Shown piece by piece: positions 25,369 through 33,488 of a stretch of DNA of 37,653 nt; positions within the stretch are counted from its first letter, which is position 1, and the number at the start of each line of letters is the position of its first letter. Origin of the DNA: Alphaproteobacteria bacterium (lineage in GTDB: Bacteria > Bacteroidota > Bacteroidia > Chitinophagales > Chitinophagaceae). Where the stretch lies: contig JASGCT010000018.1 of assembly GCA_030053915.1 (NCBI GenBank), positions 1-37,653 on the forward strand, written 5' to 3'. The notes beneath the pieces are model-generated. The model was not told the origin of the DNA. It made no database searches and was given only the letters and a program-made list of their open reading frames with translations. The translations under genes and the position numbers were made by a program.

Positions 25369-25454
25369 AACGTTTTTTTAATAATTTTGTTTAAACAGTA
25401 TAAACCTCAACCCATTAATCTTAAAAACTTAGTCTTTTAAAAAACATGCGTTGA

Positions 25455-26474
25455 TTATTCTGATTCATCGGAACTTTTATTTTTTTGCAAAGATAATAAT
25501 CGATCGTTTTCAATGAGTTGCTTTGTTTTATAGTATTCAAGATCTGATTTTAATTCTTTTTTATAATCGATAGTAGCGTTTTCTTTAGTCAATTTACTTA
25601 AATCGGGTTTACCTGCATTTACCCAAGCAGTGAACCAAATATCAGATACTAACGAAACACTCGCTTTTATTTGATTCTCAATGGTTGGTTTTAAAGATTG
25701 GTACAAAGCCTTGGCAAATTTTCCAGAATATTTTTTATATTCTTTGCCGTTACGAAACGAACTATTATATTTTTCATCATCTGTAAACCGACTAGACACT
25801 TGTTTTTCTTCAGCTAAAAAATTGGGTAATAACGCGTGGGCTTGTCTAACTGCATCCCAAATTTGTATTTCTGGAGTTTTTAAAAATTTTGCTTGATCTT
25901 TACCGTAAAAATCCATTGATTTCAATTCTATTTCTGGAATGGTGGATTCCCATAAAGCGTGAATTCCTTTTTGGTTAGTAAGTTGTCCATCGTAATTTAA
26001 GGTAGTATGAAGTGGCACATTTGCATCCGATATATAATGCCCAATATCTGCTGCAAAAAAAATAATACTATCTACATGTCGTTGCTTAAAAGCCTGGGTT
26101 AGTTTTTCCATCATTGTTATAATATAATAAGGAACATAACCATATTTTTTTAGACTATCTTCGCCATATTTTTTAATGGCGTCATTCTCATCAACCGGCA
26201 TTTGGCTGTGGTCGTGTTCAAAGGCTTCTAAATCTACAAAATGTTTGGTGGCTTCTGTTTTATCTTTATTCCTTCGAAGGTCTGGGCGAACAGAATTGTA
26301 AACCAAATATTGTTTATGCTGATAAAAAAAATCATTTAATGGACTTGGTAATTCATAAATGGCTAACTGATTAATAGTTCGATGTACTAAAAATCCCCAA
26401 GAACTCAAAGCTACAATAAATCCAATACTAATACTTAACAATAATAATTTTTTTGTTTTTTTATACATATACAT
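25455..26474 (-). CDS. S1/P1-type zinc hydrolase (zinc-dependent phospholipase C/nuclease family)
   Basis: The 339-residue exported protein has a signal peptide (residues 8-25) cleaved just before Trp26, which leaves the W-x-x-x-x-H (Trp26, His31) start that binds zinc in S1/P1 nucleases and phospholipase C. Further likely ligands are Asp65, His78, Asp143/His146/Asp150 in A-D-I-G-H-Y-I-S-D, His156 in V-P-L-H and His172/Glu176 in G-I-H-A-L-W-E. All three zinc sites thus seem present. Substrate (phospholipid or nucleic acid) cannot be told. It starts 10 bases after ccmB and is the third gene of the tdk unit. The C-terminus is Lys/Glu-rich and looks unstructured. Confidence 0.87.
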   Translation of the reverse strand: MYMYKKTKKLLLLSISIGFIVALSSWGFLVHRTINQLAIYELPSPLNDFFYQHKQYLVYNSVRPDLRRNKDKTEATKHFVDLEAFEHDHSQMPVDENDAIKKYGEDSLKKYGYVPYYIITMMEKLTQAFKQRHVDSIIFFAADIGHYISDANVPLHTTLNYDGQLTNQKGIHALWESTIPEIELKSMDFYGKDQAKFLKTPEIQIWDAVRQAHALLPNFLAEEKQVSSRFTDDEKYNSSFRNGKEYKKYSGKFAKALYQSLKPTIENQIKASVSLVSDIWFTAWVNAGKPDLSKLTKENATIDYKKELKSDLEYYKTKQLIENDRLLSLQKNKSSDESE

Positions 26475-26484
26475 AATTTTAAAT

Positions 26485-27138
26485 TTAGGCGTCTTCCCAT
26501 AATAAAGGAAATAAAATATTAATTAATACTAATATCAACACATTATAACCCAAAGTCAATTTTATAAAATACCAATAGTTCGTATTTTGTTTTAAAAAAA
26601 CTGTTTGAGTTAAATTAGAAAGGATGATAAACAAGGGAATACTTATTGGAAAACCGATAATAATTAATAATGAGGAATGGGTATTTATGTGCAAGGCAAA
26701 AGCATTTATAAATGTAAATAAAATGCCTAAACTAATACTACCCATTATTAATAATATAGAATATGTTGGATTGTCGAAAAAAGGAATGGGCATAAAAAAT
26801 TTAAATAAGCTTAGATTAATAATCGACAAAATAGTCATAAGAGTTATTGTAATTATTATTTTTGCCCATATATACGTTGAAGAATTTATAAGAGTATAGA
26901 TATAATTTTGTTTTAAATGGCTATTCAGGTGATTATTTTTAGAGACTACTTGTACACAAGTAAAAAGTTGCAAAAGCCAAAAGAGTTGCGTTAACGTTGC
27001 TCTGTCCAGCTGAATGAACGTTTGTTTAATAATAAAAATGGTAGCCAATATATATAATAGAATACCATATAAACCAGACATTTGCCGCAGTTCGATGGTA
27101 TATTCGTGTTTAAAATAAAGCCAACTATTTTTGAGCAC
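26485..27138 (-). CDS. ccmB: Heme exporter subunit CcmB
   Basis: CcmB is a membrane subunit of the CcmABC(D) complex that supplies heme to CcmE for cytochrome c maturation. The 217-residue product has six hydrophobic helices and the family N-terminus with E-L-R-Q before the first helix (residues 16-19). GTG at 27138 is the start and overlaps the end of tdk by 14 bases, so translation is coupled. The other ccm genes are not in the window, as is common in Bacteroidota, where ccmB often sits apart from the rest. The helix-rich sequence is weakly conserved, so CcmB is the best match rather than proven. Confidence 0.82.
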   Translation of the reverse strand: MLKNSWLYFKHEYTIELRQMSGLYGILLYILATIFIIKQTFIQLDRATLTQLFWLLQLFTCVQVVSKNNHLNSHLKQNYIYTLINSSTYIWAKIIITITLMTILSIINLSLFKFFMPIPFFDNPTYSILLIMGSISLGILFTFINAFALHINTHSSLLIIIGFPISIPLFIILSNLTQTVFLKQNTNYWYFIKLTLGYNVLILVLINILFPLLWEDA

Positions 27139-27718
27139 TTTTAAAAATATTTAGTTTATAATCAATACAATTCCTGCATCGCGCTTCGTAATTATTTTGG
27201 TCACCAAGAACAATTTGCTTTTGTTTTGCTTTTTTTAAGATTTTGCGATATGATATATAAGCAGGCTCGCCACAAATTGTACAAATAGCATGTAGTTTTA
27301 AAACGTCATCGGCTATAGCCATTAAAAATGGCATGGGTCCAAAAGGGTTTCCCAAAAAATCCATATCTAAACCACAAGCAACAACGCTTTTGTTTTGTTG
27401 AAGTAATTTTTGACAAACAGCTACTAAGTTCATATCAAAAAATTGCGACTCATCGATGCCAATTAAATCGTAATCATTGTCATATTTTAATAGGTCGTTA
27501 GCGTTTTTTACGGGTGTGCAGGGAATCAATTTTTGGTTATGGCTAACCACTGTATTTAATGCATGGCGCGTATCCAGTTCGGGCTTGAAACACATAACAC
27601 GTTGTTTTTTAAACTGCGCTCTATTTAAACGGCTTATAAGTTCTTCAGTTTTACCACTAAACATACTTCCGCAAACAACCTCTAAACGTCCTTTGGGTTT
27701 TGGTATGGATAGCAACAT
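27125..27718 (-). CDS. tdk: Thymidine kinase (type II)
   Basis: The enzyme phosphorylates thymidine in the salvage pathway. The 197-residue product has P-loop G-S-M-F-S-G-K-T at 17-24, catalytic D-E-S-Q-F-F at 89-94 (Glu90) and a zinc lasso with Cys146, Cys149, Cys181 and Cys184. This is the complete small tetrameric type. It is the first gene of the tdk-ccmB-zinc hydrolase unit with a TATATTTG promoter 21 bases upstream. Confidence 0.96.
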   Translation of the reverse strand: MLLSIPKPKGRLEVVCGSMFSGKTEELISRLNRAQFKKQRVMCFKPELDTRHALNTVVSHNQKLIPCTPVKNANDLLKYDNDYDLIGIDESQFFDMNLVAVCQKLLQQNKSVVACGLDMDFLGNPFGPMPFLMAIADDVLKLHAICTICGEPAYISYRKILKKAKQKQIVLGDQNNYEARCRNCIDYKLNIFKSAQK

Positions 27719-27739
27719 AGATTTTTTTAAATATTTTCA

Positions 27740-27747
27740 CAAATATA
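27740..27747 (-). promoter_or_regulatory. tdk promoter -7 box (TATATTTG)
   Basis: Exact TAnnTTTG match on the minus strand, 21 bases before the ATG of tdk. No -33 TTG is evident in the T-rich sequence upstream. Confidence 0.5.
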
Positions 27748-27874
27748 CATTATTTTTTTATTTTTTTTATATTGTTATCGATTTTTTTTAGCACGAACCT
27801 ACTTTTAAATAACAAAATATGATCTGTTATTTTAGAGTTTTACAGAATATTTTATAACGTATTGGCTTTAAAAA

Positions 27875-28300
27875 TTAGTCTTTAACAACAATCCCCTCGG
27901 TTATAACAACATCGGTTAATGCTCCTTGACAAATTCCTTTTAGTTTTACATATTGACCTTCCGCAACTTTAGCTGTTTCTGATTTTTGTAATGTGCAACT
28001 TACAGACATGAAAGGGTCGTCGGGATTTTGTAATACAATAACTTGTTGTTGTTGTTGATTCGTTTCTATAGTTGCAATGTTACCTTCCACTTGCACGACC
28101 TTGTTTAAATAGATTGTATTAGCGTTTGTTTCATTGTTTTGGTATGCCTTTACAAAATCGGGTAACTTTACAATAAGAGCGGTTTCGTTATTAGGATTCC
28201 GATGGTTATATTTTTGATAAACAAAAAAATAAAGGTAAATAAATAGTGCTACAATAACACCAAGTAATAAGGTTCTGAAAACAATTTTTTTGATAGACAT
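27875..28300 (-). CDS. Membrane-anchored OB-fold (tRNA_anti-like) protein
   Basis: The 141-residue product has one N-terminal membrane helix (about 8-27, after M-S-I-K-K), so the rest faces the periplasm. The remainder forms a small OB fold: V-V-Q-V-E-G-N-I-A near residue 68, a run of glutamines at 82-86, V-I-V-L, then the strand V-S-C-T-L and G-Q-Y-V-K-L-K-G. It matches the tRNA_anti-like family of Bacteroidota, whose role is not known; nucleic acid binding is not implied by the name. It begins 8 bases after rsfS and shares its transcript. Confidence 0.7.
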   Translation of the reverse strand: MSIKKIVFRTLLLGVIVALFIYLYFFVYQKYNHRNPNNETALIVKLPDFVKAYQNNETNANTIYLNKVVQVEGNIATIETNQQQQQVIVLQNPDDPFMSVSCTLQKSETAKVAEGQYVKLKGICQGALTDVVITEGIVVKD

Positions 28301-28308
28301 AAATAATA

Positions 28309-28671
28309 TTAATGTTTTTTTAAATTAGAATCACGCCACAACTCTTCAAGTTTATAAAAAGACCTTTGTTCGGGATGCATAATATGAATAACAAGGGTAA
28401 CATAATCTAAAATTATCCAATTTTCGTTGTTTTTGCCATGGTAACAATAGGGTTTTTCTTTAAGTTCCGTAGATATCAATATTTTAATTTCATCAGCTAT
28501 GGCTTTAATTTGCACGTTGGAAGTTGCGCTACAAATAATAAAAAAATTAGTAAAACAATCGGGAATATTTTTAAGGTCTAAACTTACTATATTCTCGCCT
28601 TTTTTATTTTCAATGGCATTTATGGCAGTTTTAAATAATTTTGAACTGCGGGTTATTTGAGTTGATTTCAA
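28309..28671 (-). CDS. rsfS: Ribosomal silencing factor RsfS
   Basis: RsfS binds L14 on the large ribosomal subunit and blocks subunit joining during starvation. The 120-residue product has the family motifs: K-K-G-E-N-I-V-S-L-D-L near 23-33, T-N-F-F-I-I-C-S-A-T-S at 41-51, and W-I-I-L-D-Y-V-T-L-V-I-H-I-M with E-Q-R-S-F-Y-K-L-E-E-L-W near the end. There is no ATG in the frame ahead of the conserved part, and TTG 28671 is used; a TATCTTTA box lies 15 bases upstream. The gene heads a two-gene unit with the OB-fold protein. Confidence 0.93.
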   Translation of the reverse strand: MKSTQITRSSKLFKTAINAIENKKGENIVSLDLKNIPDCFTNFFIICSATSNVQIKAIADEIKILISTELKEKPYCYHGKNNENWIILDYVTLVIHIMHPEQRSFYKLEELWRDSNLKKH

Positions 28672-28686
28672 GTTTATAAATTTTGG

Positions 28687-28694
28687 TAAAGATA
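28687..28694 (-). promoter_or_regulatory. rsfS promoter-like box (TATCTTTA)
   Basis: One mismatch (final A for G) from TAnnTTTG on the minus strand, 15 bases before the TTG start of rsfS. It lies in the 42-base gap after the GNAT gene. Confidence 0.35.
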
Positions 28695-28713
28695 CGATAT
28701 ATTATCATTATAT

Positions 28714-29883
28714 TTAATATTCTATAATGGGATGTTTTTGAAATGGGTGTTTTTTTTCATTAAAAATATAGCGGTAGGTTATTAAAATTCGGTTTAGTTT
28801 ACCTATTTTTTGGTACAAAGACACCGCCTTAGGGTTCCAGTCTCCAGCCCAGCCCAATTCAATCTCATAGAAGGCATCTGTTGATTTTAAATAGTCTGTT
28901 ACTTTTGAAATAAGAGCCGAAGAAACCCCCGAATTTTGATATTCAGGTACAACACCAAATACAAATGAAAACAATTTTAATTCGGGTTGCGATGCTATTT
29001 TTAAGCGATAAAAAAGACGTAAAAGATTAAAAATGTGTAACTTGCCATTAAAATCTTTAATATAATTATTAACATCTTTAATTGTAATAAAAAAACCTAT
29101 GGGTTGGTTATCTTTATAAGCAAATACGGTCAAATTAGTGTTCATAAAAGGCTTTATTTTTGAAACTAAGGCTTTAAATTTTTCGGGCGTCGTTTGTTTG
29201 TTAGAACTATGCTGCGCCCAGGCTTTATTATAAACTGTAACAAAATCCTCTACAAATTTATCAAAATTTTTTAAATCCATAGTATCCACCCTAAAACTTT
29301 TATTTTGTAATAATCTATCAGATACTTGTTTAACAATATTGGGTACATTAAACCCGTTAGATAGGTAGTAAAATTGTTTATAATATTCCTTAAACCCATA
29401 CTGTTCAAATAAGGTTTTGTAGTAAGTTGGGTTAAAATTAAGTCCGTAGATGGGATAATCGTGTAAACCTTCTATTAACAACCCTGAAAATTGTTCGCGA
29501 TTGTTAAAATTAATAGGTCCGTCCATAGCCTCTACTTGTTTACTTATTAGCCAAGATTTAGCAGTATCAAATAATAAATTAGCAGCTTCTTGATTATTGA
29601 TACATTCAAAAAAACCCACACCACCACATTTAAAATCTGTGCCCACATTTTTATATTGCGTGTGCGTAAAAGCTAAAATTCTGCCTATGGGTTGTTTTTT
29701 TTCGCTATACAAAATCCACCTTTTAAATGCTACCTCTTCGGTATTTAAGGTTTGATTTTTAAAATGTTCTTTTAAGGGTTTATTGAGGGGACGAATATAA
29801 AACTGTAAATGTTTATTTAGCAAATAATTTACATGTAAAAAAATGCGTTGTTCTTTTTTAGAAATAACTTCTACAATAGTCAT
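28714..29883 (-). CDS. GNAT-superfamily N-acetyltransferase, function unknown
   Basis: The 389-residue product belongs to a conserved Bacteroidota family with a GNAT fold in its C-terminal half. Around residues 300-325 the acetyl-CoA pocket strand and loop read F-V-F-G-V-V-P-E-Y-Q-N-S-G-V-S-S-A-L-I, an imperfect Q/R-x-x-G-x-G/A motif. A-V-S-L-Y-Q-K-I-G follows near 363. The N-terminal half (G-P-I-N-F-N-N-R-E, Q-Y-G-F) resembles a second, degenerate GNAT-like part. The acceptor is unknown. The gene starts two bases after dnaX and is translated from the same mRNA; no link of function is evident. Confidence 0.75.
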   Translation of the reverse strand: MTIVEVISKKEQRIFLHVNYLLNKHLQFYIRPLNKPLKEHFKNQTLNTEEVAFKRWILYSEKKQPIGRILAFTHTQYKNVGTDFKCGGVGFFECINNQEAANLLFDTAKSWLISKQVEAMDGPINFNNREQFSGLLIEGLHDYPIYGLNFNPTYYKTLFEQYGFKEYYKQFYYLSNGFNVPNIVKQVSDRLLQNKSFRVDTMDLKNFDKFVEDFVTVYNKAWAQHSSNKQTTPEKFKALVSKIKPFMNTNLTVFAYKDNQPIGFFITIKDVNNYIKDFNGKLHIFNLLRLFYRLKIASQPELKLFSFVFGVVPEYQNSGVSSALISKVTDYLKSTDAFYEIELGWAGDWNPKAVSLYQKIGKLNRILITYRYIFNEKKHPFQKHPIIEY

Positions 29884-29885
29884 AT

Positions 29886-31688
29886 TTAACGTAATTCCAA
29901 TTTTAATTTTTGTCTTAATTCATCAATTAAAGGATACTCTTCCACAAGTTTAAGATAATTGTCTTTTGTATTATTAAAGCCTGAGGCATTGGTCAAAGTA
30001 GAATTCTCTATGGGCTTCGGTAAAATTTTAAAGTCGTAACTCAAACCATTGTTTTTAAAACTTGTTTTTAAAAAACTCATAATATCTAATTTGGCTTGGT
30101 CAAAATATGTTTTTACAATTTGAGATGGAAATATAACTAAAAACTTTTGAGAATCAATAATTTCAAAATCAAGCAACTTAAATTGAGTCCAAGCCGTGGT
30201 ATTGTTTGTTTTAATGGTTTCTAAATAGCATTCCCAATAATTTTTTAAGGTTTCTAAATCTAATTCAATAATTTGTTCAATGGGTAGAATTTTTAAATCG
30301 TTATATTGGTCTTTAATGATATCGATAATCGTTTTATTTTGAGTTGTTTTAGAGGTTGTATTAAACGTTGGGATAGACACAATTTTGCTTGATGGTGTTG
30401 GTGTTACAATATTGGGTATTGGTTGGGTAATGGCTGGATTAATGATATCTACATTTGTAAGTAGTTTATCTATTGTTGGTGGTGGTTTATACCAGCGGTA
30501 GGTTTTGATAATAGGTTGGATGCGCATCAGTGAAGGACGATCGCCTTTACGAACTAGTTCAACACCTTGTGGGCTATCTTGAAAAGACTCTAAGGTTTGT
30601 TTTACATAACATAATTTTATGATTAACATTTCTACATGAAGTCTTTTATTTACAGCGTCTCGATATTGAATATCAGACTCTTGAAGAATTTGAAGAAGCG
30701 ACAAAATATAAAATTGGTCTGTATGCGCCGCCACATGTTGATACTTTTCTTTGGACGATTCTAAAACATCTAATAAAGCCAAAGTAGATACTTGCTTAGA
30801 CACTAAGATATTTCTTAAAAAACTTTGAAATACTTGAATGATAGTACTCCCCTCAAAGCCTTTTTTAAATATAGAGTCGTACCATAACAACGCTTCGTTA
30901 ATTTGCTCATTTTTTAAAAAATCAAGGACTTCAAAAAAAGATTGTTCGTCTAAAATATTTAAGTGTTCTAAGGTATTGTCATAAGTAAGTTTACCGTTAG
31001 TAAAACTAACTATTTTATCTAATAAACTAAGGGCATCACGCATACAACCTTCAGTTTTATGTGCAATCAGTTCAAGCGCATCTGGTGTGGCCTCTATGTG
31101 CTCTTTTTCGGTGATCTCGGTAAGTTGTTTTACGGTGTCACTGGCTACAATACGTTTAAAATCGAAAATTTGACAGCGACTTAATATTGTAGGAATAATT
31201 TTGTGCTTTTCGGTTGTAGCTAAAATAAAAATAGCATGGGGCGGTGGTTCTTCAAGGGTTTTTAAAAATACATTAAACGCGCTGGTTGATAGCATGTGTA
31301 CTTCATCTATGATATATACCTTATACTTTCCGCTTGGTGGGGCATAGCGCACTTGTTCTATAAGTTCGCGGATATCTTCAGATTTGTTGTTACTCGCAGC
31401 ATCAAGCTCATGAACATTAAAAGACGTGCCTTTTTCAAACTGAAGACAATTGTCGCATGTGTTGCAAGCCTCACCTTCTGAAGTAAGGTTTTGGCAGTTA
31501 ATAGTTTTAGCTAATATACGTGCACAGGTTGTTTTGCCTACACCTCGAGGACCACAAAACAAAAAAGCATGCGCTAATTGTTTATTCAAAATAGCATTTT
31601 TAAGAGTTGTAGTTATATGCGATTGCCCAACTACAGTTTTAAAATTTTGAGGTCGGTATTTTCTAGCCGATACTAAATATGGATTCAT
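29886..31688 (-). CDS. dnaX: DNA polymerase III subunit gamma/tau
   Basis: DnaX is the AAA+ motor of the clamp loader and ties it to the polymerase. The 600-residue product has Walker A G-P-R-G-V-G-K-T at 46-53, four zinc cysteines (65, 75, 78, 81), Walker B I-I-D-E-V-H at 126-131, sensor 1 L-A-T-T-E and the arginine-finger motif S-R-C at 170-172. A Ser/Thr/Pro-rich linker (about 395-440) separates the ATPase from a C-terminal domain that probably contacts the polymerase. I saw no obvious slippery A-run with a stop that would make a short gamma form. A TAATTTTG promoter ends only 8 bases before the ATG. Confidence 0.96.
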   Translation of the reverse strand: MNPYLVSARKYRPQNFKTVVGQSHITTTLKNAILNKQLAHAFLFCGPRGVGKTTCARILAKTINCQNLTSEGEACNTCDNCLQFEKGTSFNVHELDAASNNKSEDIRELIEQVRYAPPSGKYKVYIIDEVHMLSTSAFNVFLKTLEEPPPHAIFILATTEKHKIIPTILSRCQIFDFKRIVASDTVKQLTEITEKEHIEATPDALELIAHKTEGCMRDALSLLDKIVSFTNGKLTYDNTLEHLNILDEQSFFEVLDFLKNEQINEALLWYDSIFKKGFEGSTIIQVFQSFLRNILVSKQVSTLALLDVLESSKEKYQHVAAHTDQFYILSLLQILQESDIQYRDAVNKRLHVEMLIIKLCYVKQTLESFQDSPQGVELVRKGDRPSLMRIQPIIKTYRWYKPPPTIDKLLTNVDIINPAITQPIPNIVTPTPSSKIVSIPTFNTTSKTTQNKTIIDIIKDQYNDLKILPIEQIIELDLETLKNYWECYLETIKTNNTTAWTQFKLLDFEIIDSQKFLVIFPSQIVKTYFDQAKLDIMSFLKTSFKNNGLSYDFKILPKPIENSTLTNASGFNNTKDNYLKLVEEYPLIDELRQKLKLELR

Positions 31689-31696
31689 AGTGTCTG

Positions 31697-31704
31697 CAAA
31701 ATTA
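31697..31704 (-). promoter_or_regulatory. dnaX promoter -7 box (TAATTTTG)
   Basis: On the minus strand TAATTTTG followed by C, eight bases before the ATG of dnaX. The implied leader is at most a few bases. Confidence 0.5.
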
Positions 31705-31832
31705 ATTAAAAATTATCATTTTTTAATAAATGTTAATAATTATTGTTTAAAATAACTCAAAAATCTTTCAAATCTTAACTGATTTTAAGGAAGTCGCAGT
31801 GGGTTTGTATTTAATCAAATTCTTAAACTGAT

Positions 31833-33275
31833 TTATAGATAGCTATTTATTAGCATTTTGAGGTCTTTAATGGCAACCCGTTCTTGTAACATTGTATCTC
31901 TATGTCTTATTGTAACAGTTTGATCTTCTTTTGATTGATGATCGATAGTAACGCAACATGGTGTACCTATAGCATCTTGACGGCGATAACGTTTCCCGAT
32001 GGAATCTTTTTCTTCATAGAAACAATAAAAACTTGTTTGACACTCTTTATAAATTGTTTGGGCGATTTCAGGAAGTCCGTCTTTTTTTGTTAAAGGGAAA
32101 ATGGCAAGTTTATATGGTGCTAATTTGGTTGGAAGTTTAAGCACAATACGTTCTTCAGTACTACCATCCTCTTTGGGAACTGGTTCCTCGGTATAGGCTT
32201 GGCTTAAAATTGCTAAAAACATGCGGTCTAAACCAATGGATGTTTCTATAACATAAGGAATAAAGTGCTGATTTGTTTCTGGGTCGAAATAGGTCATCTT
32301 TTTTTTGCTAAACTCTTGATGTCGCGATAAATCGTAGTCGGTTCTGGAGTGAATCCCCTCAACTTCTTTAAAACCAAAAGGAAACTCAAACTCAATATCA
32401 ACAGCGGCATCAGCATAATGGGCTAATTTTACATGGGGCTTATATTGATATTTAGAATGAGGTGTCCCTAAACTTAAATGCCAATTTAAACGGGTCTCTT
32501 TCCAATATTCAAACCATTTTTTTTGAGTTCCGGGTGGTATAAAAAATTGCATTTCCATTTGTTCAAACTCACGCATTCTAAAAATAAATTGTCTGGCAAC
32601 TATTTCATTTCTAAAAGCTTTCCCAATTTGGGCAATTCCAAATGGAAGTTTGAGACGTGATGATTTTTGAACATTTAAAAAATTCACAAAAATACCCTGT
32701 GCAGTTTCCGGACGTAGGTACAAAGTATTGGCTTCTTCGGCAACCGATCCTATTTCGGTTTTAAACATTAAATTAAACTGCCTGATATCTGTCCAATTGC
32801 AGGTATTACTAACTTGGCATTTAATATTATGGCTTAAAATAAGTGCTTTTAAAGCGCTAAAATCTTCATTTTTAAGGTGTAAATCCATTAGATTTATGAG
32901 GTCTCGAGCTTCTTTTTCGAGTCCTTTTTGTTCTAATTCACTGGAATAATTTTCTATAAGATGGTCAACTCTATAACGTTTTTGACTATCTTTGTTATCA
33001 ATCATAGGATCACTAAAATTATCTACATGACCGCTAGCTTTCCATGTAGTGGGGTGCATAAAGATGGCGGCATCGATACCAACAATATTTTGGTGCATCT
33101 GCGTCATACTTTTCCACCAATAATCTTTAATATTCTTTTTAAGTTCGCATCCTGTTGGACCGTAATCGTAAACAGCACTTAAGCCGTCATAAATGTCGCT
33201 ACTTGGATATATAAACCCATACTCTTTGGCGTGGGCAATAATTTTTTGAAAATTTGATTCTTTTTTTGATTCCAT
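31833..33275 (-). CDS. glyS: Glycine--tRNA ligase (dimeric, GlyQS type)
   Basis: The enzyme charges tRNA-Gly. The 480-residue product is the single-chain class II form also found in archaea and eukaryotes, not the alpha/beta tetramer of Escherichia coli. Seen: the N-terminal G-F-I-Y-P-S-S-D-I-Y and Y-D-Y-G-P-x-G stretch at 20-41, motif 2 region L-R-P-E-T-A-Q-G-I-F and F-R-N-E-I-V-A-R-Q-F-I-F-R-M-R-E-F-E-Q-M, motif 3 region I-G-L-D-R, and the anticodon-binding domain near the end with K-R-Y-R-R-Q-D-A-I-G-T-P. It is transcribed alone from a promoter whose -7 box ends just four bases before the ATG. Confidence 0.96.
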   Translation of the reverse strand: MESKKESNFQKIIAHAKEYGFIYPSSDIYDGLSAVYDYGPTGCELKKNIKDYWWKSMTQMHQNIVGIDAAIFMHPTTWKASGHVDNFSDPMIDNKDSQKRYRVDHLIENYSSELEQKGLEKEARDLINLMDLHLKNEDFSALKALILSHNIKCQVSNTCNWTDIRQFNLMFKTEIGSVAEEANTLYLRPETAQGIFVNFLNVQKSSRLKLPFGIAQIGKAFRNEIVARQFIFRMREFEQMEMQFFIPPGTQKKWFEYWKETRLNWHLSLGTPHSKYQYKPHVKLAHYADAAVDIEFEFPFGFKEVEGIHSRTDYDLSRHQEFSKKKMTYFDPETNQHFIPYVIETSIGLDRMFLAILSQAYTEEPVPKEDGSTEERIVLKLPTKLAPYKLAIFPLTKKDGLPEIAQTIYKECQTSFYCFYEEKDSIGKRYRRQDAIGTPCCVTIDHQSKEDQTVTIRHRDTMLQERVAIKDLKMLINSYL

Positions 33276-33279
33276 AGTG

Positions 33280-33287
33280 CAAAATTA
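33280..33287 (-). promoter_or_regulatory. glyS promoter -7 box (TAATTTTG), four bases from the ATG
   Basis: Minus strand TAATTTTG-CACT-ATG. If transcription starts at the usual distance of a few bases, the mRNA begins at or next to the start codon and has no leader for a ribosome binding site. Confidence 0.5.
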
Positions 33288-33367
33288 CGTAAAATTAATA
33301 GAATTATTTGTTATGCACAAAAATAATTATTTCTTATCACTTTTGTCGATAATTACTTAACATTGTA

Positions 33368-33400
33368 AGTTGGTTCTTATTTTGATAGTTAGAGCCAATT
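33368..33400. promoter_or_regulatory. Inverted repeat between glyS and iscS
   Basis: 33368-33377 and 33391-33400 can pair over ten positions (two G-T wobbles, core TTGG/CCAA and TCT/AGA) around a 13-base loop. It lies between two divergent promoters, about 65 bases before the iscS box. It could be a binding site for a regulator or a hairpin; no T-run follows on either strand. Confidence 0.3.
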
Positions 33401-33464
33401 CTTTAAAGGTTTAAATAGTTTTATAATAAAAAAAAATATTATATTAAAATTTAAAAATATTATG

Positions 33465-33472
33465 TATCTTTG
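33465..33472 (+). promoter_or_regulatory. iscS promoter -7 box (TATCTTTG)
   Basis: Exact consensus followed by C, 16 bases before the ATG at 33489. An in-frame ATG at 33462 overlaps this box and so cannot be the real start. Confidence 0.6.
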
Positions 33473-33488
33473 CGAAATTAATTTATAT

